A stretch of 64,000 nucleotides of DNA from Fen-1058 sp964398185 (GCA_964398185.1 CAYNML010000020.1:9776-73775); one strand, 5' to 3'; positions 28,877 through 37,687 are shown, counted from the first letter of the stretch. The notes: generated by a model from the sequence alone, not told the origin. Made by a program: numbers and translations.

Positions 28877-28898
28877 GATTTGCGGTTATGCTTCTGGC

Positions 28899-29294
28899 AT
28901 GAACAACCAACCCCGGATCATCCTCATCATTGGCGACATCATCATCTTCATGTTCTTTGCGTTCACCGGCCGCGAGACGCACGCGCCGGGCGATGCGAAC
29001 TTGATGGTCAACGCGCTGCCGACGCTGCTCACGTTCTTGAGCGTGTGGTTCGTGATCGCCGCGGTGGGGCGCGTATACCGATCGGGTGTGATGACCAACC
29101 CGAAAGCGGCTGTCCTGCGCACGTTGATCGCGTGGATCTTCGCCGCGCCCATCGCCATTGTCATCCGCGCCCTCCTGCTGCAGCGCACCGCCATCCCCTG
29201 GCAGTTCGTCGCGGTGACGCTGGGTTTGGTAGGTTCGCTGTTGTTGCTGTGGCATGGCGGCGTGGCGTGGTTTTTCAAGCGGCGCGGGAAATGA
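28899..29294 (+). CDS. DUF3054-family small membrane protein
   Basis: 131 residues with four predicted membrane helices, as in DUF3054: GDIIIFMFFAFTGRETHAPG at the start, LTFLSVWFVIAAVGRVYRS, IAWIFAAPIAIVIRALLL and a final LVGSLLLLWHGGVAWFF. It is an integral membrane protein of unknown function. The ATG at 28899 begins the first helix; the ORF upstream reads through the heptamer array. A hairpin repeat begins 3 nt after the stop. Confidence 0.8.
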   Translation: MNNQPRIILIIGDIIIFMFFAFTGRETHAPGDANLMVNALPTLLTFLSVWFVIAAVGRVYRSGVMTNPKAAVLRTLIAWIFAAPIAIVIRALLLQRTAIPWQFVAVTLGLVGSLLLLWHGGVAWFFKRRGK

Positions 29295-29296
29295 AT

Positions 29297-29330
29297 ACCC
29301 TCCCGGAGGTTCTTGACCTCCGAAAGGGTC
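29297..29330 (+). repeat. AACCTCC-type hairpin repeat, copy 1
   Basis: ACCCTCCCGGAGGT...ACCTCCGAAAGGGT forms a hairpin directly after the DUF3054 stop codon. A perfect relative lies at 40926-40958. There is no U tract; it may still act as a 3'-end structure. Confidence 0.55.
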
Positions 29331-29430
29331 AGCCGCGCGTTTGACTCGCGCACGGCGCGTATTCTATAATCCTCTGCGTTGTTCCTCGTTGCTATTCCCG
29401 TCATTTCAATTGTCTCAACTGGAGGCTGTA

Positions 29431-30267
29431 ATGGGACGATACCCAAACTGGGACGAGAAGTCCATGCGGCAGAAAACCCGGCGGCGCCTGTACGCGCTGG
29501 GGGGCCTGGCGATCGTGGCGTGGGGCGCGTTGTTGATCTGGATCTTCCGGCTCATCCCGCTGCCCGATCAGCCCACGGCGGCCCCGGCGGCTTTGGCCGA
29601 CTTGCTGGCGGCGTTGACCATCGTGGCGGTCTTGATCGAGCGCGTGCTGGAGACCTCGTTCCGCATCGTCGAAGGCATGTGGCACACGGGCGTGGCCTAT
29701 TTCAGTCATGGCTTTCGCTGGCTGCGCGCGGCCGAAGTGGAAGAGGCTGAAGCCCGCGAATGGCTGCAAAATATCTCGATGTTTTACAATTCCCTGCGCG
29801 TCGCTTACAACCGGCGGCTGCGCGATCTGCTGGCGAGCCAGACGGCGCGCCAGACGGCGGGCGCACCCGCCGAGGCAGCGGCTCCTGATCCGTTTACGGT
29901 GATGGAGTCCTTCCAGAAAGAGGCTGAGCTGAAACTGCATGCGGCCAGGACCATGGTCGACGACGCGCAGAAATATCTCGACGAAGCAGAAGCCAAGTTG
30001 GACGCCATGACGCTGCATCCGCGGTATCGCGGCGTGAAGGCCGTGGTGGCCATCATCGTGGGGCCGTTGTTGGGCGTGACCCTGGCGGCGGCCGGCCGTT
30101 GGATGCTGCTGGCGGCGGCGGGTCTGCCGGATGTGCCGCCGCGCCTGGATGTGTTTGTGACCGGCCTGGTGCTGGGCACCAGCTCCTTGCCCGCGCACGC
30201 GGCCATCACCAACATTGGCGAGCTGCTGGGGCGCATCGGTGGAGGTGGCGGCGACAAGCAGAGCTAG
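29431..30267 (+). CDS. Uncharacterised membrane protein with coiled coil (paralogue A)
   Basis: 278 residues. It is not a family I recognise. The layout is one membrane helix near residue 25, a second (LADLLAALTIVAVLIERVLE), a conserved block GMWHTGVAYFSHGFRWLRAA, a long charged helix likely to form a coiled coil (FQKEAELKLHAARTMVDDAQ), then two membrane helices. The last begins DVFVTGLVLGTSSLPAHAAI. The neighbour at 30365 has the same plan and shared residues, so they are tandem duplicates. GGAGGC precedes the ATG. Confidence 0.75.
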   Translation: MGRYPNWDEKSMRQKTRRRLYALGGLAIVAWGALLIWIFRLIPLPDQPTAAPAALADLLAALTIVAVLIERVLETSFRIVEGMWHTGVAYFSHGFRWLRAAEVEEAEAREWLQNISMFYNSLRVAYNRRLRDLLASQTARQTAGAPAEAAAPDPFTVMESFQKEAELKLHAARTMVDDAQKYLDEAEAKLDAMTLHPRYRGVKAVVAIIVGPLLGVTLAAAGRWMLLAAAGLPDVPPRLDVFVTGLVLGTSSLPAHAAITNIGELLGRIGGGGGDKQS

Positions 30268-30364
30268 CCGTCGCCGGGCGGCGTGTGAAACTGCGGTGAG
30301 TGATCGCTCAACTCGATCTGCGGCGCGATAACGACTCAAAACCAAACGTCATAGGAGGCTAACC

Positions 30365-31549
30365 ATGAGCAGTGTTGCACCGACCAAGCAGAGTACCAAA
30401 GTCAGCAAAGGGCTGACGCCCGGTTGGGACGAGGCGCAGATGTGGCGGCGGACACGCCAGCGAATGATGGTGGTGGCCGGCGTCATCGTGGGTATCTGGA
30501 TTTTTCTCGCGGTGTGGGTGCTGTTCATTGCGCCGATCGACGATGCGCAAGCCAGGGTCTTACCGGTCGGCGCAGATGTCGCGCTGGCCCTGGCGCCTGT
30601 CCTCGCTGCGGCCGCGGGCGTCGAGCGCCTGCTGGAAACCATCTTCAATACGGTGGAAGGCACGTGGCGCGCGGGGGTGGCGTATCTGGGCTATGGCTTC
30701 CGCTGGTTGAAGAGCGCGCAAACCGAGCTGGCCGAAGCGCGGCAGTGGATGCAGAGCATGGGCGCGTATTACAATGGCACCGTGGCGGCCAACAATCAGG
30801 AGATGACGTTGATCTTCGAGACTCACAAACGTAAGATGGTCGAGACGTTGCTGGCAACGGCCAACGACACGCCCGATCAGCGCGTGAAAGATGCCATGCA
30901 GCAGGCCGCGCAACAGGTGAATGCGCTGCCCGCCGAGATGCTGTCGAAGATGACGGAAGTGCTGGTGATGCCGCTGGATCTGCCGCTGCCGGCAGACACC
31001 CTCAAGAAAATTGCTGAGGTGCGCACGACGTTACTACAGAATATCGAAGTGCTGCGGGTTCAGGCCACGACCAAGCTCCAGGCGGCCGAGTCTTTGCTGG
31101 CCGACGCGCAGAGCCGCCTGAAGGACGCCGAGAGCAAATTGTCGGGGGCTGTCGCCTCGCCTGATTATCGCAGCGCCAAAAGTGCTGCGACCATCGTGGT
31201 GGGCTTGATGCTGGGGGTTATCATCGCGGCGGTGGGGCAGATCCAGATGTTTGCATTGCTGGGCATCGGCGCGGTGCCCGCGCGCATGGATGTGCTAATC
31301 ACCGGGTTGATCATCGGCAGCGGTTCGTACCCGGTGCACTCGCTGGTGGGCATCCTGCAGCAGGGCAAGGATGCGCTGGACGGCCTGGGCAACTTCCTCA
31401 ATAAGCGCGCGGCGCCATCATCAGCTCAGGCGACGCGCCAAACGATTACGACCGTTCAACCCGGCGGACCCGGACAACCGCCCGTGGTGGGGCAGTCGGT
31501 TATTCAAACCACCTCGGCGCAGTCAGCTGAACCCGCGGTGGGCGGCTAG
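30365..31549 (+). CDS. Uncharacterised membrane protein with coiled coil (paralogue B)
   Basis: 394 residues. It shares with paralogue A the block (V/I)ER-LET-F--VEG-W--GVAY---GFRWL and the end block YR--K---TIVVG--LGVIIAAVGQ, then MDVLITGLIIGSGSYPVHSL. The central coiled coil is longer (KIAEVRTTLLQNIEVLRVQA, then KLQAAESLLADAQSRL). A tail of about 50 residues rich in Thr, Gln and Pro is unique to it. AGGAGG precedes the ATG; only about 100 bp separate the pair, so they form an operon. The two may form one membrane complex. Function unknown. Confidence 0.75.
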   Translation: MSSVAPTKQSTKVSKGLTPGWDEAQMWRRTRQRMMVVAGVIVGIWIFLAVWVLFIAPIDDAQARVLPVGADVALALAPVLAAAAGVERLLETIFNTVEGTWRAGVAYLGYGFRWLKSAQTELAEARQWMQSMGAYYNGTVAANNQEMTLIFETHKRKMVETLLATANDTPDQRVKDAMQQAAQQVNALPAEMLSKMTEVLVMPLDLPLPADTLKKIAEVRTTLLQNIEVLRVQATTKLQAAESLLADAQSRLKDAESKLSGAVASPDYRSAKSAATIVVGLMLGVIIAAVGQIQMFALLGIGAVPARMDVLITGLIIGSGSYPVHSLVGILQQGKDALDGLGNFLNKRAAPSSAQATRQTITTVQPGGPGQPPVVGQSVIQTTSAQSAEPAVGG

Positions 31550-31649
31550 GCGAGATTCCGGATCAAACAATCCCAATCGAACAACGCGCCAACCCCACAC
31601 GACGAGGCTCGCCGAGTTTCAGATTCGGCGGGCCTCGCCCCTGCACTGC

Positions 31650-32675
31650 TCACGCGATGTGCAGCACGCTTTCGTGCGGCGTGCCATCCACCAGTTCCAC
31701 GCGCCGCCAGCTGCTGTTGTCGTTCATCGCAATCCAGCGGCGTTCCTCCATCCGGTAGAACCAGTCCTTGTCCTGCTGGTAGAAAATCTGCATCTCGTGC
31801 GATTCCCAGATGTTGAGAATCTCGTTGCTGTGCGAGTGGATCTCGTCGAAGTCGGTGGTGGCGCGCTGGCCCATCTCGCTGTAGCACTCGTTGAGTTCCA
31901 ACAGCAGCGTGTTGACCTGCGCGGGCAGATGCCCGGTCTTCAACCCGATGCGCCGCGCTTCCTCGAACAGGATGGGATAGTTGTGCGAGGGATACTTGGC
32001 GTTGAGCGTATTGGCCACTTGCGCCGCGGCGGCTTCGTCGGACATGTGATAGGCCAGCAGTTCCTTGCACAACATGATCGACAACGACTCGGCGCGATCG
32101 ACCGCGCCGATCACCAGCGGATGCACGTGCTGGAACAAGGCCCGATAGGGATTCTCCCGCTCGCCGGCTTGCTGCTCGTTCTGCCACAGGCGGATGACGC
32201 GCGTCAGTTCGTCCAGGCTCACGCTGACCCGATCGTTATCCCGATCGAGCGGGGACAGGGCGTGAGTCAGCGACGTATCGACCGCCGTGAGATACGCCAG
32301 CGGCCCCATCAGGATCTCATTCGCCCCCAGCGCGATCATCGTCGCCGCCGAGGCGCATTCCAGCGGCACCAGCGCCACCAGGCGGTTGCAGTACTGGCGC
32401 AGCAGGTTCACAATTCGCAGCGAGGCCTGCCCCGTGCCTCCCGCCGATTTGAGGAACAGGTACAGCGTCTGGTGCTGGCCCAGCTTGCCCAAAATCTCGT
32501 ACAGCGCCACGACGTCGTTGTGGCAGACCGCCCCCATCGGATTATTCCAGTAAGCAATTACCGGCCCGCCCAGCAGCGAAGTCACTTCCGCGATCAGGGA
32601 CTGCGTCCGGTCGAAGAGCACAGGCGGCTGTTTGGCTTTGGGGAATTCAGTTTGTTCTTCGGGCATTTCTTCCAT
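31650..32675 (-). CDS. SDH-type serine protease (ClpP/crotonase fold)
   Basis: 341 residues resembling the serine dehydrogenase proteinase family, which shares the ClpP fold. The core reads YLFLKSAGGTGQASLRIVNL, CNRLVALVPLECASAATMIA and GANEILMGPLAYLTAVDTSL, where the Ser of the CASAATM helix would be the nucleophile. There is no signal peptide, so it should act in the cytoplasm. The ATG at 32675 has AGGGTAA in front; the longer frame upstream would run through the zinc-ribbon gene. It lies 33 bp downstream of that gene and probably forms an operon with it. Confidence 0.8.
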   Translation of the reverse strand: MEEMPEEQTEFPKAKQPPVLFDRTQSLIAEVTSLLGGPVIAYWNNPMGAVCHNDVVALYEILGKLGQHQTLYLFLKSAGGTGQASLRIVNLLRQYCNRLVALVPLECASAATMIALGANEILMGPLAYLTAVDTSLTHALSPLDRDNDRVSVSLDELTRVIRLWQNEQQAGERENPYRALFQHVHPLVIGAVDRAESLSIMLCKELLAYHMSDEAAAAQVANTLNAKYPSHNYPILFEEARRIGLKTGHLPAQVNTLLLELNECYSEMGQRATTDFDEIHSHSNEILNIWESHEMQIFYQQDKDWFYRMEERRWIAMNDNSSWRRVELVDGTPHESVLHIA

Positions 32676-32707
32676 CGCGTTACCCTGTGGACTTGTGAGA
32701 TTACGTG

Positions 32708-33022
32708 TCAGCGGTTTTGCTCGTTGACGCGATCGTGCGGGCACAACTGGTTGAGATCGAAGATCGAATCGTTGAGCGAGCCGTGGCCGTCGGGGCATTG
32801 CAGATAGCCGCCGAAGAACTTCATGCGCTGGCCGCAGGCCGGGCAAAAGAAGCGTCCGCGCGGATTTTGCGTGCGCTGCAGCAGCGGCTCCTCCGGAATC
32901 TTCTCGATGAAACGGGCGTTGAAGCGCGCATACAACGTGTGCGTCAGCAGCATGTTGCCGCGCTCGCAGAACATGCTGTTGTTTTTGAAGATCAGCTTAT
33001 CGCCGCATTTGGGACAGTGCAT
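32708..33022 (-). CDS. Small zinc-ribbon protein
   Basis: 104 residues with two ribbon-like elements: CPKCG near the N-terminus with a later FCERG, and CPACG followed by LQCPDGHG. It resembles conserved small zinc-binding proteins but has no assigned role. The ATG at 33022 (MHCPKCGDK) is chosen over one five codons upstream. It is probably translated with the SDH-type protease downstream and may be an adaptor for it, although that is inference from position only. Confidence 0.65.
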   Translation of the reverse strand: MHCPKCGDKLIFKNNSMFCERGNMLLTHTLYARFNARFIEKIPEEPLLQRTQNPRGRFFCPACGQRMKFFGGYLQCPDGHGSLNDSIFDLNQLCPHDRVNEQNR

Positions 33023-33026
33023 AGTG

Positions 33027-33090
33027 CAAGTAGACAAGTAGACAAGAAAACAAGTTCCTTGTCTACTTGTCTACTTCCTCCTTGTCTACT
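33027..33090. repeat. TAGACAAG repeats as an inverted repeat
   Basis: CAAGTAGACAAGTAGACAAG (left, about 33028-33047) faces CTTGTCTACTTGTCTAC (33058-33074), with a third complement unit CTTGTCTACTTT after it. The unit is 8 bp. The TAG stop codon of the SHMT-GcvT fusion lies inside the last unit. Confidence 0.75.
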
Positions 33091-36000
33091 TTTTCCTCGG
33101 AAAGCGGCTGACGACGGTGGCGCCATCGGCCACTGGCAAGCGATCGCCCACCTTGAGATTGTTCGCCGCTTTCACATCTTTGGCGGCGGCCACAATCCCG
33201 ATCGGGGCGCCCTCGACCGCGTATTTCAATTCCACCAGCGCCTGGCCCGTCATGAAGCCGTCGCTGTCCACCGCGCACGACAACACGCGCCCGATGACGC
33301 GCCCGCGCTTGTCGACCACGTAGTCCATGTCGCCGCCCAGCTCGAGGTTGGCCGCGCCCTTGGGCACGCGCACGTTCTTCTCGTTCATGCGGAAGCGCAC
33401 GTTCTCCAGCTTGCGGACTTTGTCGTGCGCCACGTAAGGTTCACGCCCTACGAAGAATGGCTTGTACACTTTCACGTAGGATGAGAAACCCGCATCGTTG
33501 GGGAGCAGATTCAGCGGCCCGGCCAGTTCGTGACCGTACAGCGGCAGGCCCGCTTCGGTGCGCAGACTATCGCGCGCCCCCAACCCGATCGGTTTCATGC
33601 CGAACGCCGGCCCCACTTCCATCAGCAAATCCCAGAAAGCCGGGGCTTTGGCGGGATGCACGAACAACTCGTACGCGATCGATTCGCCGGTATAGCCGGT
33701 GCGGCTGATGATCACGTCGAAGCCCTTAAGGGTGGTGCGCATCACATCGGTGCGCGGCAGCTTGTTGAGCTTGGCCGCGGCGGCTTTGTCGTCGCAGATC
33801 GAGACGAGGATCTCCTTCGACTTCGGCCCTTGCAGCGCGATATCCACGCGGCACTCGTTGCCCCATTTCAGATCGCGCAGATCGCGCAGCACGCACGGCG
33901 CGGTGTTGCGCGCCCACGGGCGCGTGCGGTCGATGGCAACTTTGCCTTCGTTGACGGCGTTCAGCCATGCCCAGTCTTTGTCATTGTTCGACGCATTGAT
34001 CACGATCAGATAGCGCGCTTCCTCGATGCGATAGATCATCATGTCGTCGATGGGCACGCCGTCGCTGCCGAGCAGATAGTTGTAGTGCGAGTTGCCCACT
34101 TCCAATGCGCTCACATCGTTGGCCGTGATCAGATCGAGGAAGGCGCAGGCGTTGGGGCCGCTGGCATCGCACACGCCCATGTGGCTCACGTCGAACAGGC
34201 CGGCGGCCTGGCGCGTGGCCTTGTGCTCCTCGATGACGCTGCTGTACCACACCGGCATCTCCCAGCCCGCAAACGGCACCATGCGCGCGCCCAGCTGCTT
34301 GTGCGTCTCGTTGAGCGTGGTCTTCTTGATCGGCGCGTTGTGATCTTCCACCCATTTGAATTCCGGTAGAGACGGAGCAGGCTCCGTCTTGACGGCCTGC
34401 ATGCCGATGAAGTACGGCTTGTGTGCGGCCACGCCAGTGGAGAAGTCCAGCGGGAATTCGCCGCTCGCGGCGACATCGGCTAAGTGTTTGACCGAGACCG
34501 GCCCGGCCAGCTTCATCAGCGGATCGTCGTCGAAGGCGACGTAGCCATCGGAGAGATCGCGCAGCCAGGCGGCCACACGCGCGGCCCGATTGCCCATCAC
34601 GGCCAGCTGGTACAGATTCTGATCCACGCGCTTCAGCGACGCGGCGGCCATCGTCTGGCCGTCTTTTTCCAGCAGGAACGTGGGCTGCGTGTCGCCGTCT
34701 TGGAGCGCATCGACATCATTGGTGGTGACATGTTGCAAGAAGCTGCGCGCCTTGTCGCCAGTGATGCCAAAGACCACCGTCGGAGAGGTGTACTGATCGT
34801 TCAGCGACCAGTAGTGCGGGTAACCGTGCATCTCGGCGTGCATGTCCACGCCATTGCTGGCGAGCTCGGCCACGATGAGTTTGGTCTTCTCGAAGACGTC
34901 GAAGTCCACCTTGGCGCGATACGCTTCGCTGCCGCCCTTGGTGTCGTAGGCATACGGCGTGCACGCCTTGAGCAGGTTGGCCACGGCGTCGGCCAGTTTT
35001 TCAATCTCGGCCTCTTTGAAGCCGCGCTGCGTGATCCAGTGCGTGCCCATGCGCACACCGGAGGCCGCGCCGGCGCCGGTATCGCCCGGAATGGTGTTGC
35101 GATTGGCGACGATGCCGGCCAGATCGAGAATGCGCGCGGCCACATCGCCCATCAACGGCGTGCCGTCCGGCCCCTTGATGGCTTTGCAGTCGATCAAGAA
35201 CAGGTGCGAGTTGGTGCCGCCATAAGCCAGGCGAATGCCGCGCTCGGACAGGCACCGGGCGAAGTGCGCGGCGTTCTTCACCGTCTGATGCTGCAGCTGC
35301 TTGAACTGATCGGTCTGCGCCAGTTTGAAGGCGACGGCCAACCCGGCAATGGTGTTGATGTGCGGGCCGCCCTGTTCGCCGGGGAAGACGGCGCGATCGA
35401 GTTTGCGGGAGATCGCTTCGTCGAGCGTGAGCAAGACCGCGCCGCGCGGGCCGCTCAGCGTCTTGTGCGTCGTGAACGAGATCACGTGCGCCAATCCCAA
35501 CGGGCTGGGGTACGCCCCGGCGATGACCAGACCCGACACGTGCGAAATATCGGCCAGCAGGATTGCGCCCACTTCATCGGCGATGGCGCGGAACTTCTGC
35601 CAGTCGGGTGCATACGGGTACGAGGTGTACCCCGCGATAATCATCTTGGGTTTGTTGGCCAGCGCCAGTTCGCGGATCTGGTCGTAGTTCAATTGCTCGG
35701 TCGTTGGATCAACATCATACGACACGATCTGATAGTGCTTGCCCGATCGGTTGACGGGCGAGCCGTGAGTGAGATGTCCGCCCGCGATGAGCGACATGCC
35801 CATCACCACATCGCCGGGTTTGACCAGCGCTTCGTAGACGGCGTTGTTGGCGGGCGCGCCCGACAGCGGCTGCACGTTGACGAAGATGCGCTCGGCTGGG
35901 AACTTGTCGGTGGCGAAGCACTCCGCGCAGCGGCGGCGGGCCAGCGCTTCCACGATGTCGGCATATTCCACGCCCTTGTAATAGCGCGGGTCGCCGTAGC

Positions 36001-36259
36001 GGCGATAGTAGCCCAGCTGCTCGTCGTAGTCGAGAATCTGCTCCTCGGTTTGCGTGCGTGTGCGTGGATCGGGATAGCCCTCGGCGTACAAGTTGTGCAG
36101 CGGCGACATCAACGCCTCGCGCACCGCCTCAGGCACGGTCGATTCGCTGGCGATCAAGATCAGCTTGCGAATCTGGCGGGCGGTCTCGTGATTAATCAGG
36201 TCGGCGACCGCGGGATCAAGCGCGCGGAGATCGCCCCGAAAGAGAAAGTCTTTAGACAT
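33086..36259 (-). CDS. Serine hydroxymethyltransferase fused to glycine-cleavage T protein
   Basis: 1057 residues. Residues 1 to about 470 are a complete SHMT, which interconverts serine and glycine with tetrahydrofolate using PLP (schiff-base Lys266 in SFTTHKTLSG, then HINTIAGLAV). Residues 485-620 look like a partial GcvT/YgfZ folate-binding domain (FGITGDKARSFLQHVTTNDV). Residues 645-1057 are a full aminomethyltransferase GcvT (GARMVPFAGWEMPVWYSS, ISRTGYTGESIAYELF, GLGARDSLRTEAGLPLYGHE). No gcvH, gcvP or lpd is nearby. AAGGAG and a good promoter precede the ATG. Both activities act on one-carbon folate, so the fusion may channel methylene-THF. Confidence 0.93.
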   Translation of the reverse strand: MSKDFLFRGDLRALDPAVADLINHETARQIRKLILIASESTVPEAVREALMSPLHNLYAEGYPDPRTRTQTEEQILDYDEQLGYYRRYGDPRYYKGVEYADIVEALARRRCAECFATDKFPAERIFVNVQPLSGAPANNAVYEALVKPGDVVMGMSLIAGGHLTHGSPVNRSGKHYQIVSYDVDPTTEQLNYDQIRELALANKPKMIIAGYTSYPYAPDWQKFRAIADEVGAILLADISHVSGLVIAGAYPSPLGLAHVISFTTHKTLSGPRGAVLLTLDEAISRKLDRAVFPGEQGGPHINTIAGLAVAFKLAQTDQFKQLQHQTVKNAAHFARCLSERGIRLAYGGTNSHLFLIDCKAIKGPDGTPLMGDVAARILDLAGIVANRNTIPGDTGAGAASGVRMGTHWITQRGFKEAEIEKLADAVANLLKACTPYAYDTKGGSEAYRAKVDFDVFEKTKLIVAELASNGVDMHAEMHGYPHYWSLNDQYTSPTVVFGITGDKARSFLQHVTTNDVDALQDGDTQPTFLLEKDGQTMAAASLKRVDQNLYQLAVMGNRAARVAAWLRDLSDGYVAFDDDPLMKLAGPVSVKHLADVAASGEFPLDFSTGVAAHKPYFIGMQAVKTEPAPSLPEFKWVEDHNAPIKKTTLNETHKQLGARMVPFAGWEMPVWYSSVIEEHKATRQAAGLFDVSHMGVCDASGPNACAFLDLITANDVSALEVGNSHYNYLLGSDGVPIDDMMIYRIEEARYLIVINASNNDKDWAWLNAVNEGKVAIDRTRPWARNTAPCVLRDLRDLKWGNECRVDIALQGPKSKEILVSICDDKAAAAKLNKLPRTDVMRTTLKGFDVIISRTGYTGESIAYELFVHPAKAPAFWDLLMEVGPAFGMKPIGLGARDSLRTEAGLPLYGHELAGPLNLLPNDAGFSSYVKVYKPFFVGREPYVAHDKVRKLENVRFRMNEKNVRVPKGAANLELGGDMDYVVDKRGRVIGRVLSCAVDSDGFMTGQALVELKYAVEGAPIGIVAAAKDVKAANNLKVGDRLPVADGATVVSRFPRKK

Positions 36260-36321
36260 AGCGACTCCTTAGAGGATGTACGCCCGCATCCGGCGGGCCT
36301 GGGGTGTGGGTTGGCTGGTGT

Positions 36322-36350
36322 ATTGTAACACTAGCACGACAGGGGGGCAA
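36322..36350 (-). promoter_or_regulatory. Sigma-70 promoter of the SHMT-GcvT gene
   Basis: On the minus strand TTGCCC (36345-36350), a 17-bp spacer and TACAAT (36322-36327), giving a leader of about 55 nt before the ATG at 36259. Confidence 0.65.
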
Positions 36351-36408
36351 TGGAAGAAATGAACAAAAAACTTCCGATGTCTTCGTGAGCTCGGAAGCTT
36401 GAGGGGGG

Positions 36409-36858
36409 TTATTTTGCTTCTGGAGTGAGTTGACTGGTCTCTGGGTTCATTTTCCAATGATCCCGATCTTGATCGCGAACTACAACTGTATTGGCTGTCG
36501 GCCATTCCTCTTCGAACGGTTGGTAAAATAGAGCCAGTGATCGACAGATGACCACTTTAAGCACTCTGGACTGAGAATATCACTCTCTCGCGAGCGCGAC
36601 TCATCAATGATCGTCCAACGAACCGCCCCATCCGTTCTGCCGACCTCGAAACGCGCATGATACAGTGTTGAGGCAAAGGGAGCACTCAGAATAGTGGCCG
36701 CATACCACGTGTTGTCAGGCGAAAAGCAGATGTTGTATGAAGTGTCAGGCGGCAGGGTCTTAAGCCCGAGCATGGCCTGGGTTCATGAGGCGCCGACATC
36801 AAACCGCTGCGATACGATACTGCTCAACAAAACAAGCGCAAGAAGACAGATCTTCGCG
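36409..36858 (-). pseudogene. Decayed small secreted protein gene
   Basis: Immediately after the C39 gene a frame encodes a signal-like helix (KICLLALVLLSSIVS) that stops at a TGA, then continues TQAMLGLKTLPPDTSYNICF and SPDNTWYAATILSAPF in the same frame. Near 36515 the protein-like reading shifts frame to QPFEEEWPTANTVVVRDQDR and HWKMNPETSQLTPEAK, ending at TAA (36409). One nonsense codon and one frameshift interrupt an otherwise consistent protein of about 150 residues. SPDNTWYAA suggests a TolB/beta-propeller-like repeat. Sequencing error is an alternative. Confidence 0.5.
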
Positions 36859-36863
36859 CGGTT

Positions 36864-37337
36864 TTACACACTGAGGACGGCGTAATAATAATCGCGTTCC
36901 AGCCAGGCCAGTTCAAAATTGCTGCGCGGAATACGTTGCGGCGCTTCGGCACGATCGGGATCGTTGACATACAGCATGTCTTCGTCGTAGCCGATGACAA
37001 GCAGAGCGTGATCGGTGCTGTACGTCCATCCGGGGAGATCGCCTGTGCGCACAAAGACGATGACAGGCCGGCCTTGCTGCAACAGCGTTTCCAGCCCTGG
37101 CAAATCGGTCTGAGAATATGCGACGGTTACGCCGAGAGCTGACAACAAGCGGATGTTGCCAGCAGGCGCGCCATGCAGCTTGATTTTGAGCAGCTGCAAA
37201 AGTTGTGGATATTCGATGGCGTGGCCAAGATGGGCCAAAGCCATGGCCGCACAGGCCGCCAGACAATCGCCGTCACTTTGCTGAAGTTGGTGTGGAACGG
37301 CGAGCAAGACCTTCGGCACGGGCGTTGATCTCCGCAA
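36864..37337 (-). CDS. C39-like cysteine peptidase
   Basis: 157 residues. The fold matches the C39 peptidase/'C39_2' group: SDGDCLAACAAMALAHLG contains the active Cys25, and STDHALLVIGYD gives His110 and NDPDRA the Asp126. There is no ABC transporter attached, so it is not a bacteriocin exporter; it may be a cytosolic or exported peptidase-like protein. Its start overlaps the end of the upstream gene by about 65 bp (or about 40 bp if a GTG is used), implying coupled translation. The annotated start is the least certain part. Confidence 0.75.
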   Translation of the reverse strand: MRRSTPVPKVLLAVPHQLQQSDGDCLAACAAMALAHLGHAIEYPQLLQLLKIKLHGAPAGNIRLLSALGVTVAYSQTDLPGLETLLQQGRPVIVFVRTGDLPGWTYSTDHALLVIGYDEDMLYVNDPDRAEAPQRIPRSNFELAWLERDYYYAVLSV

Positions 37338-37629
37338 TCAGCTGAGGGGAAACGTGCAAGTGTCCCGTCTGAGCATCGACATCAATCGCGCCGACCTCGC
37401 CCACATCGCCGCGCGAGGTCTGGGAGAGAATGATGGGGACGCGCCAACACACAGAATCGGCCAATACGAGCAATGGCTCACCGGCGTGCATCATGTAGCT
37501 GATCTCATTCAAAACGTAGGCATTGGCTTTTTGGCGTGCGGCATAGGCGGTGATGTTGAGATCAGCCGATACTTTGATGTCAACCTCAAGACGTCCAGTT
37601 TTGGGCAGGGATTCAATGATGGATGCCAT
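37273..37629 (-). CDS. Uncharacterised small protein coupled to the C39 peptidase
   Basis: 118 residues, soluble, no signal. Not a family I can name. Visible features: an N-terminal strand pattern (KTGRLEVDIKVSADLNITAY), helix AARQKANAYVLNEISYMMHA, then GEPLLVLADSVCWRVPIILS and a possible DVGEVGAIDVDAQTG motif. The C-terminus is charged and overlaps the C39 peptidase gene. GAGGT precedes the ATG. The tight overlap suggests the two proteins work together, for example as peptidase and substrate or inhibitor. Confidence 0.65.
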   Translation of the reverse strand: MASIIESLPKTGRLEVDIKVSADLNITAYAARQKANAYVLNEISYMMHAGEPLLVLADSVCWRVPIILSQTSRGDVGEVGAIDVDAQTGHLHVSPQLIAEINARAEGLARRSTPTSAK

Positions 37630-37687
37630 GTCTACCTCGGCGCAATCTCGACTAGCGAGTGACGGCCAGTGGGCGTCCCACCGTAGG

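Noticed and set aside
28827..28898. Upstream in-frame ATG of the DUF3054 gene
   Set aside because: The extension translates heptamer repeat; the start at 28899 begins the first membrane helix.
31371..32807. Plus-strand frame of 478 codons opposite the SDH-type protease
   Set aside because: Runs antisense to a conserved protease gene and has an Arg/Gln-rich shadow composition.
34484..36328. Long plus-strand open frame (614 codons) opposite the SHMT-GcvT gene
   Set aside because: It is the mirror of a well-conserved SHMT-GcvT gene with clear motifs; composition is His/Arg/Gln-rich and shows no known domain.
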